Of a DNA stretch of 64,000 nt, positions 32,826 to 42,700 are shown one piece after another. The stretch's first letter is position 1. Every line of letters begins with the position of its first letter. The notes below the pieces were generated by a model. That model made no database searches. It had not been told where the DNA came from and saw only the letters and a list, made by a program, of their open reading frames with translations. This stretch comes from Marinifilum sp. N1E240 (GTDB lineage: Bacteria; Bacteroidota; Bacteroidia; Bacteroidales; Marinifilaceae). The translations under genes and the position numbers were made by a program. Location: contig NZ_WHKF01000002.1 of assembly GCF_009295825.1 (NCBI RefSeq), forward strand, positions 558,001 to 622,000. Reading direction: 5' to 3'.

Positions 32826-34445
32826 ATGAAATATTTTTACGCTTTTTTCTTCTTGTTTTTTACGTTTTCTTCTGTGGCTCAATCGCCTGGAGGACAGAGT
32901 GGTAATTTAAGAATGTGGCTGAAAGCCAATGCTGGAGTTACTACTTCCGTTTGGAACGATCAGACTTCCAATAACAATGATTTTTCTCAATACACTTCTT
33001 CTTTGCGTCCAAGTTTAACCAATAACATCATTAATTTTAATCCAGCCTATTATTTCGATGGAGGTGATTATTTTAACGGACAAAATAGAAATTATCGCCG
33101 TGCCTTGGTGTATTTTGTAATAAGGGGAGAGAATTGGGGAAATCGAAGCCGATTGCTTAATAACAATTCCTATTCGTTGCGTTACGAACAATGGAACAAC
33201 ACAGGAACTTTGGGTTTTACCCGATACGGTATTCGAGACTACAATAGTGGTATCTCATCCCCTTATGGACAGGTTTCTATTATTAGTTTCGAGAAATCTA
33301 ACAATTCCTCGAATGTGCTTGTAAAGAAAATTGTAGATGGCGTGAGTTCCACCAATAACCTGAATACAGGAAGTAGCAACAGCCGTTTCCCATTGAACGA
33401 GTATGGACGATATCTTCAAGGTTATACGGCTGAGATCATTTTCTACGACAATACCAAAGGAAGTAGTGCCGAAAATAGAATTGAATCTTATTTGGCAATT
33501 AAGTATGGGGTAACATTGCATAACAATTACCTTCATTCTGGCGGAACTACCATTTGGAACAGAAGTGGTAATTCTGGCTATTTGAATGATGTTGCCGGTA
33601 TAGGTCGTGATGATACATCAGGTTTAAACCAGGGCAAATCGAAAAGTGTAAATTCTTCTTCGCGCATTACCATTGCAAATGGAACGAATATTTCGTCACC
33701 TGCTTCTTTCACATCAAATCGATCTTTTCTTTTATGGGGACATAACGATGGATTGACCAACTCTTTTTCTCAAACTTACTATGGACAAGCCAATTCAGGT
33801 ATAGCCAGAAAATGGAAAGTTAACGAAACAGGATCGGTAGGGAACGTACGCTTGCAGATTGCAAAATCGGCGCTTCCAAGTGGAGTGAATAGATTATTAG
33901 TCAGTACAAATGCATCTTTTCCAAATAATGTATCTACCCAAATGGTAGATTTGATTGATTCCGGATCGAATTGGGAAGCAACAGTGAATTTTAGCAACAA
34001 TCAATATTTTACTTTTTATCGCCATAATCTTCCTCCAGTATTATCTACTATCGAATCTGCCGATTTGGAGTATTGTGATGGATCTGTTTTGATCACTAAT
34101 ACTATAACTGCTTCGGATACAGAGTCGGATCTGATTACTGCCACTATAACAATTAGTAGTGGTTTTGAGAGTGGACAGGATGAATTGGAGTATTCACCTG
34201 TATCTGGCGTTACCGTATCTTCATCGAGTGATCAGACCATAGTACTGAATGCTGCAAGTCCAGCGAATATGTCGGACGCACTTCAAGCCATAAGTTTTAG
34301 AAACAATGAAACTTCAGGTTCACTTGTCACAGGCAGTCGAACCATCACTTTTACGCTTAACGATGGCAATTCGGATAGCAATCAGCTATCTCGAAATGTT
34401 ATTGTGCATGCCAAACCAAATCCTGTTGGGGTTTTTCATGAATGA
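32826..34445 (+). CDS. Secreted DUF8202-type surface protein, probably truncated at its C-terminus
   Basis: The 539-residue protein has a clear signal peptide (MKYFYAFFFLFFTFSSVAQS). The mature part opens with GNLRMWLKANAGVTTSVWND, a LamG/DUF8202-like start (WLKADAG...WNDQSGN in relatives), and YFDGGDYFNGQN follows. Around 410-530 a cadherin-like segment is seen (TITASDTESDLITATITISSG, then ITFTLNDGNSDSNQLSRNV). Relatives are usually much longer and end in a T9SS sorting domain. Here the frame stops just after a domain boundary with HAKPNPVGVFHE and no sorting signal, so a 3' deletion or frameshift is likely. The function would be adhesion or glycan binding at the cell surface. Confidence 0.75.
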   Translation: MKYFYAFFFLFFTFSSVAQSPGGQSGNLRMWLKANAGVTTSVWNDQTSNNNDFSQYTSSLRPSLTNNIINFNPAYYFDGGDYFNGQNRNYRRALVYFVIRGENWGNRSRLLNNNSYSLRYEQWNNTGTLGFTRYGIRDYNSGISSPYGQVSIISFEKSNNSSNVLVKKIVDGVSSTNNLNTGSSNSRFPLNEYGRYLQGYTAEIIFYDNTKGSSAENRIESYLAIKYGVTLHNNYLHSGGTTIWNRSGNSGYLNDVAGIGRDDTSGLNQGKSKSVNSSSRITIANGTNISSPASFTSNRSFLLWGHNDGLTNSFSQTYYGQANSGIARKWKVNETGSVGNVRLQIAKSALPSGVNRLLVSTNASFPNNVSTQMVDLIDSGSNWEATVNFSNNQYFTFYRHNLPPVLSTIESADLEYCDGSVLITNTITASDTESDLITATITISSGFESGQDELEYSPVSGVTVSSSSDQTIVLNAASPANMSDALQAISFRNNETSGSLVTGSRTITFTLNDGNSDSNQLSRNVIVHAKPNPVGVFHE

Positions 34446-34584
34446 TATCTGATTTTTTGTACTTAATGTATATTTCTGCATCGGAATGAACAATCTCATG
34501 TTCTAAGTGTTGTTTTTGTATAGAGAATGAGCTACAACAGCTTGTTACTATTCTTAGGTGTTTATATCAGACAATTTTTTTAAA

Positions 34585-35118
34585 ATGAGAAATCTTTTCA
34601 ATGGTTTAGTGTTTTTTTTATTACTAATTAGTTCATGTAAAAGTCAGGATACAATGATCGATAAAACAGTTGTGAAAGAACTGGATGTAGATAGATATTT
34701 GGGAAAATGGTATGAAATTGCCCGATTCGATCATAGTTTCGAACGTGGTTTGGTTGGTGTTAGTGCCACTTATTCCTATCGTGAAGATGGAAAGATAAAA
34801 GTGGTGAATGCAGGCTTTAAGGAGACTTTACAAGGTGAAAGATCCGAAGCAATTGGTAAGGCTAAAATTCCAAACAAAAATGTACCTTCAAAATTAAAAG
34901 TCTCCTTCTTTTGGTTCTTTTATGGGGACTATTTTGTGCTCGATTTAGATAAGGATTACCAATGGGCAATTGTTGGAAGTAGTACCGACAAGTATTTGTG
35001 GATTCTTTCTCGAACCCCTCAAATTAAAGATGATTTGTATAATGATTTGCTTGTGAGATTAAACGAGAGAGGATACGATGTGAGTAAATTGATTAAAGTG
35101 GAGCAAAGCATAGAATAA
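34585..35118 (+). CDS. Lipocalin family lipoprotein (Blc-like)
   Basis: The protein is 177 residues from the ATG at 34585, chosen because MRNLFNGLVFFLLLISSCKS is then a lipoprotein signal; the frame upstream starts at 34558. The lipocalin motif GKWYEIARFDHSFERGL (about 40-56) and WAIVGSSTDKYLWILSRTP (about 130-148) define a Blc-type bacterial lipocalin, a barrel that binds lipids or hydrophobic molecules at the outer membrane. It is a single gene. The region downstream is a repeat field. Confidence 0.92.
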   Translation: MRNLFNGLVFFLLLISSCKSQDTMIDKTVVKELDVDRYLGKWYEIARFDHSFERGLVGVSATYSYREDGKIKVVNAGFKETLQGERSEAIGKAKIPNKNVPSKLKVSFFWFFYGDYFVLDLDKDYQWAIVGSSTDKYLWILSRTPQIKDDLYNDLLVRLNERGYDVSKLIKVEQSIE

Positions 35119-35735
35119 GATTATCTTTCAATGTTTATTGGTTTTGTCCTCAAGCCGGATGGGCTCTTCATTTTTGGCTTAACCCAAAAACGAAGCAAAA
35201 AGGTCAAGGCTGCATTGAAAATATGTTTTGTCCTTAAGCCGGATGGGCTTTTACTTTTGATTCATTTATAATTTTTACGGGCATTCATGATCTCACTTCG
35301 ATCGGTACATTGATGAAAAGAAATATCGCTTTGAGAAATGCCCTGTAGGGGCAAAATATTTATAGCCCAGGGCAAGGTCCTGGGTTTATTTGTGAATGTA
35401 ACTCTATCGCAACTATTGTCTTAATTTGGAATGCTGTTGTTGTTTGCGATGGAAGATTGAAAAACCTCACTCTATCTATCTTTTGAAGGAGAGAAGAACG
35501 CTGCTTCAAGAACAATTCAGAAAGTTGAAATTCTCCTTTTAAGGGAGATCCCGACAGGGAGAGGGGTGCTTTAAAATGATGAATTATAACATAGGATTTA
35601 TCTTCAAGCCGGATGGCTCTTTATTTTTGGCTTACGCAAATTCAAAAAGTTAAATTATTGAGCTTTTAAAATGGATCTGTAAGATTTTAACAAGAGATTT
35701 AAGACTTGATATTTTGCCTGAAACATTATAAAAAC
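35119..35735. repeat. Gene-free region with several families of short dispersed repeats
   Basis: Three degenerate copies of a ~40-bp unit with core CAAGCCGGATGGGCTCTTC lie at about 35141-35180, 35224-35259 and 35597-35635 (the second has a TTAAGCC variant). A palindromic CCCTGTAGGGGCAAAATATT / TATAGCCCAGGGCA element is at about 35338-35388. A further unit, CTCCTTTTAAGGGAGATCCC then GACAGGGAGAGGGG, is at about 35531-35573. Units of these kinds are recalled as frequent intergenic repeats in Bacteroidota. No coding frame is seen. Confidence 0.65.
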
Positions 35736-35773
35736 AAAGAGGGTGCCCAAATTAAGGACATCCTCTTTTTTAT
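35735..35773. terminator. Terminator hairpin downstream of the AsmA-like gene
   Basis: AAAGAGGGTG pairs with CATCCTCTTT, with one G-U pair. On the minus strand it is followed by GTTTTTATAA and on the plus strand by TTTTATG. The nearest gene end is that of the AsmA-like gene at 35801. Confidence 0.78.
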
Positions 35774-35800
35774 GATCTGCTTTTATCTCCCTGCGAGGGT

Positions 35801-38800
35801 TTATTCAATTGCTTTCACATTTTCCTTTAGCGATTCCGAGATTAGTTTCTTCAAACGTAAAGTTTGTGCCTCTAGAACGCCTTGCTTTTTAGGATCGTAA
35901 AGATGTTTGTACTTACATGGAGCAAGCTTGTATTTCAAATCTTCAATGGTGCCAGTTACATTTAAGCCCAACCGTACAGGTAATGGAGTATCTGTTACCG
36001 ATATGTGATAGTTAAAACGATTATCCGTATTGTGGCGTCCGGAAATTACGGCTTTGTAATTGTCCATAACAAGAAGGAAAGGATACAAATCAATTTCATC
36101 TCTAAACAGAGTCATTTCAACACTCAGGCTATCAATCACATTTTCGGTCTTTTTCTTAAACATTAGTTTACTGGCAATCATGTCGAATGTCTGGGTATCC
36201 ATTAGGGTTAATTCCTGCCCCTGGAAAGACGCAGCACCTCGAATAGTAGATTGCTTCAATGAATAATCGCTCTTAAGGTAAGTCTCTCCAGCCAAATGAA
36301 ATTCGCCTTTCCCTTCGAATGATTTTAGCATTGGAATTATGGTGTCAACCGAAGGAATCAGATCAATCAATTCAGCAATATCAATATCCAAAAGGTGAAA
36401 GTCGACGCTTGAGAAAAGATGGTTTTTTCTATCAGAACGGTACATAGCTGTAAGCTGCATATTGGCAGCCTTGCTTGTAAAACCCATTTGATCCAGAATC
36501 AACGTGCCATCCTTAACGGTTAAACCACCTTTGATATTTTCAATAATATTATCATTCACGATGGTTTGATCGATGCTTGTGTTCAATCGGATTTCCACAC
36601 CCTTTGGAACCATAAAAGGATCGTTTGTGGATGCAGTAGGCTCATTGCTTGTCAAAGTTGAATCCTGACTTCCCATGCCATTAAAAATATCCATTAGCTG
36701 GTAGACATCGGTATTTTTAGAGATCAAATCAAACTTGCCTTTAAGCAAGGCTTCATCCTTAAGATAGCTGGAGATATCGGTTAATTCACCTTTGAGGCTG
36801 AAATCGGAATCTCCTAAAATTAGATCAGCTTTTGCAATCGCCATGGTGTCGGAATCAAGCGTAAAGGAGATGTTTGGAATTTGCCCTTTCAGTTGTTTTC
36901 CCAGGTCGTAAATGGCATCGGAGAAACGAATCGCCACTTCGGGCTGCCATTTCAAAATGACATTGTTTTGAGAGCTGTCGTATTTCAAATTCGTTTTGGT
37001 GTACAGCTCTTTTGCATCAAACAGAGTCGTATCCCTGCTTGCAATAAGAATTTCCTGACTGCTAATGCTTGAATTGATAAGGGCAACCTTTTGTTTTGCA
37101 TCAAGTTGCGGAGCATAAGCAAATTGTCCTTCCGCATTTTTGGCACGAAGCGATAAGGTATCGATTGCAGCAGTAAGGCTTCCAAATTTTAACTCACAGG
37201 AGGATATAGGAACAGAAAGGTCTTTTCCCACTTGATTGATGTCGACAGAGAGTTCAAGATTTTCTGTTGCCGCATAAATTTCAGGCGATACGTCCATTTT
37301 CAAGTTTGGAGCATCAATTTTGATATTGGCGAATGTAAGCTTTGGGTTTGCTCTGGCTTGGCTGGGTAAATTGAGCTTTAGATTTGCAGCATCTAGCTCC
37401 ACTTTCATACTATCCTGGTATACCGCATAAAAATCTTTGGTCTTGAAATCGCCGCTTACATAAATTCGGTGATACGCAGCCCTATCCAAATCCGCTTGAG
37501 TGAATCGGGTATGCAGATCGCCAGAAAGCGATCCCTTAATATTGATGTTTTGATCCTTGGGTATAAAGGGCTTAAAATCGACTAAATTAAAACCACCTCC
37601 TGAATAAATATCGTAAGATGGACTTTCCAGAAGGTTTGAAATTTCACCTTTAAGCGAAACACTGCTGTGTTCTATTTTGGCAGAGCTGGGATGGATCGTA
37701 AGAGTCGAATTTTGATTTTCGTTCAAATCCACCTGAGTCGACATCGACAACTGTATGTCTTTTACAGTAGGATAGGAGCTGTACTTCAATTCTCCCTTGG
37801 CGTAATCTACATTTGCTACCAGTAGGGGAGTGCTGCTCTCAGATAATAGTCCTTTTACCGATCCGTTTACTTGTGCAAAACCCTTAGCATTTACCTCTTT
37901 TAGTGGTTCTGAATAGGCATTGGGAATAAGCGCCATGATTTTCTCCACATCCCATTCGTTGCTCGAATAGTTAATATCGCTTGATATGGAATTATCTTTT
38001 AAGATGGCTACCAAACCATTGAATGAAATGGCTTGCTCATTATTCACAGTAAGTTTAGACTCTTCAAATGCATAGCTGTTTTCAGAAAGCCTGGCAGTAA
38101 AGGGCAGGTGAGTGTCAATTTTCATCTGCGATAAAAGAGTATCACCAGCCATAGAAAGCGACATGGATTGACAAACAAGCTTTACATTGGACTTGAATAA
38201 GTCTTTGTTCGTAGCCTTGGATTTAATTTTCAGATCGCAGTCCCCTGCATCAAAATGAAGTGCCAAAGAGTCGGATGTGACAAACAACAATTGCTTTACT
38301 TGCATCTCCAAATCACAAAACTGATTTGTGCTGTTGTAGGTTAACTCTAGTTTTGCATTTAAGTTGCTGATTTTAGCCTTTCTAAATGTTGACTCATCGG
38401 TATAATTGGCATTGCAATTTTTGAATTCCACATTGCTTATGTCCATATCACCCAGAGATGATTCTTTTGAATCATCTTCCGTTGAATGGGAACTACTTTC
38501 TAAAATGTCGAAATTGGATTGCCCCGATACGTCAATCTTGAAATTCAAATAGGCATTTTCAACAAGAAAAGGATCAAGCTTTATGTCTCCTCCAAACAAA
38601 TACGACATTACATTTACCGAGGCAAAGCATTTGGGAGTGTATAAAATTGTATCCTTTTTTGAGTTATTTTCCTGCAAACAGAGATTAGTTAACTCAATCC
38701 CAAAAAATGGATAGCTACTAAAAAAAGTTGGTTCAACTTTTTCAATTGTTGTGTGGCAGGCTAAGTACTCTTTTGCCTGTTTGTTAACGATTGGACTCAA

Positions 38801-38902
38801 TTTTTCGGGTGTAAAAAGATACCACAATGCCACTGACACGCATAGTATCATTACAATAACGAACCCCAATAAAGCGATTCCAACTTTTTTTACGATTCGC
38901 AT
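35801..38902 (-). CDS. AsmA family envelope protein
   Basis: The 1033-residue protein starts with one membrane anchor (VGIALLGFVIVMILCVSVALWYLF, about 7-30). The first conserved AsmA block follows (TPEKLSPIVNKQAKEYLACHTTIEKVEPTFFSS). The long middle is made of beta-rich repeats such as LKGEISNLL and LKGKFDLIS. The AsmA-like C-terminal domain is at about 800-1000, with LDIDIAELIDLIPSVDTIIPMLKSFEGKGEF. AsmA/TamB/YhdP-type proteins form long grooves spanning the periplasm and are linked to phospholipid transport or outer-membrane assembly. It starts 4 bp after a small lipoprotein gene, so both are co-transcribed. Confidence 0.88.
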   Translation of the reverse strand: MRIVKKVGIALLGFVIVMILCVSVALWYLFTPEKLSPIVNKQAKEYLACHTTIEKVEPTFFSSYPFFGIELTNLCLQENNSKKDTILYTPKCFASVNVMSYLFGGDIKLDPFLVENAYLNFKIDVSGQSNFDILESSSHSTEDDSKESSLGDMDISNVEFKNCNANYTDESTFRKAKISNLNAKLELTYNSTNQFCDLEMQVKQLLFVTSDSLALHFDAGDCDLKIKSKATNKDLFKSNVKLVCQSMSLSMAGDTLLSQMKIDTHLPFTARLSENSYAFEESKLTVNNEQAISFNGLVAILKDNSISSDINYSSNEWDVEKIMALIPNAYSEPLKEVNAKGFAQVNGSVKGLLSESSTPLLVANVDYAKGELKYSSYPTVKDIQLSMSTQVDLNENQNSTLTIHPSSAKIEHSSVSLKGEISNLLESPSYDIYSGGGFNLVDFKPFIPKDQNINIKGSLSGDLHTRFTQADLDRAAYHRIYVSGDFKTKDFYAVYQDSMKVELDAANLKLNLPSQARANPKLTFANIKIDAPNLKMDVSPEIYAATENLELSVDINQVGKDLSVPISSCELKFGSLTAAIDTLSLRAKNAEGQFAYAPQLDAKQKVALINSSISSQEILIASRDTTLFDAKELYTKTNLKYDSSQNNVILKWQPEVAIRFSDAIYDLGKQLKGQIPNISFTLDSDTMAIAKADLILGDSDFSLKGELTDISSYLKDEALLKGKFDLISKNTDVYQLMDIFNGMGSQDSTLTSNEPTASTNDPFMVPKGVEIRLNTSIDQTIVNDNIIENIKGGLTVKDGTLILDQMGFTSKAANMQLTAMYRSDRKNHLFSSVDFHLLDIDIAELIDLIPSVDTIIPMLKSFEGKGEFHLAGETYLKSDYSLKQSTIRGAASFQGQELTLMDTQTFDMIASKLMFKKKTENVIDSLSVEMTLFRDEIDLYPFLLVMDNYKAVISGRHNTDNRFNYHISVTDTPLPVRLGLNVTGTIEDLKYKLAPCKYKHLYDPKKQGVLEAQTLRLKKLISESLKENVKAIE

Positions 38903-38906
38903 TTCT

Positions 38907-39278
38907 CTATAGTTTGCTAAATGATTTTTTTACTCCGTAATCGTCTTCATACTCCAGGGAGGATGCCGTTAACTTTGTAAGGGTGTATACTTTTGGTACT
39001 TTACCGCCGTTCTCGATGATATGAATTTGCTCCAACTGATCTTTAACAATAGACCAGGTAAATTCCTGAGCTTCATCTTCCGTTACATCATCGGCAGTAT
39101 CCCAACTAGCACCCGAATAGTTAGAGTTGTATCTTTCGAATAAAGTACCACTCTGCCATTTTCCAATTAGTAAAGACTCTTCAAAGCTCGTGTCAGTATC
39201 AGTATCGTCTTTATCACAGGAGGTTAAGAAAAGCGCTGCTACGGCAAGGCTTATAAAAATTAATGCTATGCGTTTCAT
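38907..39278 (-). CDS. Small lipocalin-like lipoprotein upstream of the AsmA-like gene
   Basis: The protein is 123 residues from the ATG at 39278; the frame upstream (to 39332) only adds a hydrophilic extension. The signal MKRIALIFISLAVAALFLTSC ends in a lipobox, and an Asp/Thr-rich stretch (DKDDTDTDTS) follows, as in surface-exported Bacteroidota lipoproteins. The rest (LLIGKWQSGTLFERYNS, then KVYTLTKLTASSLEYED) resembles lipocalin-like/DUF4923-type small beta domains. Function is unknown, and the close coupling with AsmA suggests envelope biology. Confidence 0.75.
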   Translation of the reverse strand: MKRIALIFISLAVAALFLTSCDKDDTDTDTSFEESLLIGKWQSGTLFERYNSNYSGASWDTADDVTEDEAQEFTWSIVKDQLEQIHIIENGGKVPKVYTLTKLTASSLEYEDDYGVKKSFSKL

Positions 39279-39332
39279 CTGTTTTATTTGTTTATGATTT
39301 ACATCTATTTCCAATTCGAAAAGTGAGTACAA

Positions 39333-39765
39333 AAATAATACTTTATTGTTGTAAATAAAGTATAGATGATATGTTAATTATCGAATTGGTGAGATAGGGG
39401 GTAATATCTAATGCTGTTTGGAATAGTTGATGGAAAGAGCTCAATGAATTTTCTCCTTTAGCAAGGAAATATCAAAAACTCACTTTGTAATCAATTGTTT
39501 TTTTGGAGATAAACCTATGATTATTGTTATGTGTAATTTTTAAGAGTAGCGTTTTTTATACGATCCAAAAAGATCTATCCAACTATAATTTAAAAGCTTA
39601 ACTCCCCATATAGCTCGGATTATTCGAGTAAATAAATTCCTTTAATCATTAAAGCTTATGCTTGAGTAAGTAAATGTACCTCACTACTAAATAAGTATAA
39701 TATTCTGATTTTGATACCTTATTAAATGTTTAGTTTTAGTTTGTTTAATTGCTAAATATATAATT
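39333..39765. other. Divergent control region between the lipoprotein/AsmA operon and the giant repeat protein
   Basis: The 430 bp are very AT-rich with no coding frame. Short inverted words occur (for example TCATTAAAGCTTATGC), but no convincing TAnnTTTG box at a sensible distance from either start could be picked out. The long leader of the giant gene leaves room for regulator binding. Confidence 0.3.
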
Positions 39766-42700
39766 ATGAATAAACTTCTACAGACTGTTCTTATTTTATT
39801 ATTATTGGTTAATACTGTACATGCACAGTATAAAACTAATACATCAAAAAAAACAACCAAGCAAAGTTTACTTTGTGATTCTATTAAGAAAACAAAGGAT
39901 GGAATTAAAGTACTTGATGCACCTCTAAAAATCAAAAATCAGAAGGGTGGAGATGGTAAAGTGCTGAATAATAATGTCTCAAAACTAGAAGGTTCTATTG
40001 CGGATTTAAAGAATTCTAATGAGAGAGAATTATCTGGCAAAGTTTCTTCAAATACAGAAAAACAGAAGGATGGAGATGGTAAGATTTTGAATAATAATCT
40101 TTCAAAATCAGAGGGTTCTATTGCAGATTTAAGCAATGACATAGATAGAGAATTATCAGCTCAAGACTCACTAAAAATAAAAACTCAAAAGGGTGGAGAT
40201 GGTGAGGTTTTGAACAATAATACTTCAAAATCAGAGGGTTCTATTGCAGATTTAAGCAATGACATAAATAGAAAATTATCAACTCAAGACTCACTAAAAA
40301 TTAAAACTCAAAAGGGTGGAGATGGTAAGGTTTTGAATAATAATATTTCAAAATTGGAGGGCTCTGTTGCGGATTTAAATAATGGAATTAAGTCCGGATT
40401 ATCAGCTCAAGACTCACTAAAAATTAAAACTCAGAAGGGTGGAGATGGTAAGGTTTTGAATAATAGTGTTTCAAAATTCGAGGGATCTATTACAGATATA
40501 AATAATGAAATTGATGGGGACTTATCAAATCTAATCTCACCAAAAATCAAAACTCAGAAGGGTGGAGATGGTAAGATCCTGAATAATAAGGTTTCAAAGT
40601 TGGAAGGATTTTGTGAGAATCTAAACAATAGCATTAAGTTAGAATCGCCTAAGTTATCCAAATCAATGGATCAAGATGGTGTAATTACAGGAAATAATTT
40701 TGAAATTCGTAAAGATATAACGCCGCATATTAAGACCTCTACAATTTCTTACAGTATATACAGTGCAGGTATGAGTGATGTTGTGGATAACGATGGAGAT
40801 GGCTATAGTCGTTACCGAAGACTGAATTTGGATGTAGATGTAAGTTCAGGTACACATACGATTTACGCTAAGGTATATTACAAGTCAACTAGCTCAAGTT
40901 CTTATTCTTCCTATTTTACTTCCAGCGATTTTAATATTACTGATAATGCCAGTGATGATGCTTTTTGGATTGCAATGGGATCTCCAAACCCTGAATTGTC
41001 TCATGGGTCCTATGACTTTAGGGTGGATATTTACGATGCTTCGAGCGATCAGAAAGTAGCCAGTGTTGACGCCGGTTCGGATTCCGATTTGGCGGGAGAA
41101 CTGTTTGAAACCGCCTCTCAGGATGGCGCAACAAGCACGGTCAGCTTCACTATTTACAGTGCAAATATGAGCGATGTCGAAGATAACGATGGAGATGGAT
41201 ACAGTCGTTACCGAAAACTGAATATGGATGTGGATGTAAGTTCTGGTACACATACAATTTACATTAAATCATACTATAAGTTGTCTAGTTCAAGTTCTTA
41301 TTCTTCCTATTTTAACTCCAGCGATTTTAATATTACCGATAATTCCAGTGATGATGCCTATTGGTTTTCTGTCGGATCCCCTAACCCTGAATTGTCTCAT
41401 GGATCTTACGACTTTAAGTTAGATGTTTACGATGCTTCCAACGATCAGAAGGTAGCTAGCATTGATGCAGGTTCAGATTCTGATTTGGCAGGAGAGCTAT
41501 TTGAAACCGCCTCGCAGGATGATGAAACAAATACACTTAGCTACAGTATTTACAGTGCAGGTATGAGTGATGTTGAGGATACGGATGGAGATGGGTACAG
41601 TCGTTACCGAAAACTGAATTTGGATGTAGATGTAAGTTCAGGTACGCATACGATTTACGCTAAGGTATATTACAAGTCAACTAGCTCAAGCTCTTACTCT
41701 TTCTATTTTACCTCCAGTGATTTTAATATTACCGATAATGCCAGCGATGATGCTTTTTGGATTGCAATGGGATCTCCAAATCCTGAATTGTCTCATGGAT
41801 CTTATGATTTTAAGGTGGATATTTACGATGATTCTAACGATCAGAAGGTAGCAAGCGTTGATGCTGGTTCAGATTCCGATTTGGCGGGAGAACTGTTTGA
41901 AACCGCCTCAGAAGATGGTGCAACAAGCACGGTCAGCTTCACTATTTACAGTGCAAATATGAGTGATGTTGAGGATAACGATGGAGATGGATACAGTCGT
42001 TACCGAAAACTGAATTATGATGTAGACGCAAGTTCAGGTACACATACCTTATACTCCAAGGTCTACTACAAGTCGGAAAGTTCAAGTAGTTATAGTTTAT
42101 ATTTTACCTCCAATAATTTTGATATTACCGATAATGCAAGTGATGATGCCTATTGGATTGCCCTTGGATCTCCAAATCCTGAATTGTCACATGGCTCCTA
42201 TGATTTTAAGATAGAAATTTACGACGCTTCCAACGATCAGAAGGTAGCCAGTCTTGATGCAGGTGCAGATTCCGATTTGGCAGGAGAGTTATTTGAAACC
42301 GCCTCTGAGGATGGTGAAAGCACGCTTACTTACAATATTTACAGCGCAGATATGAGTGATGTTGAGGATAACGATGGAGATGGATACAGTCGTTACCGAA
42401 AACTGAATTTGGATGTAGATGCAAGTTCAGGTACGCATACCATTTACGCTAAGGTGTATTACAAACTGGAAAATTCAAGTTCTTACTCTTTCTATTTTAC
42501 CTCCAGTGATTTTGAGATTACCGATAATGCCTCTGATGATGCTTTCTGGATTGCAATGGGATCTCCAAATCCTGAATTGTCCCATGGATCTTATGATTTT
42601 AAGGTGGATATTTACGACGCTTCCAACGATCAGAAGGTTGCCAGCCTTGATGCAGGTTCAGATTCCGATTTGGCAGGAGAATTGTTTGAAACCGCCTCAG

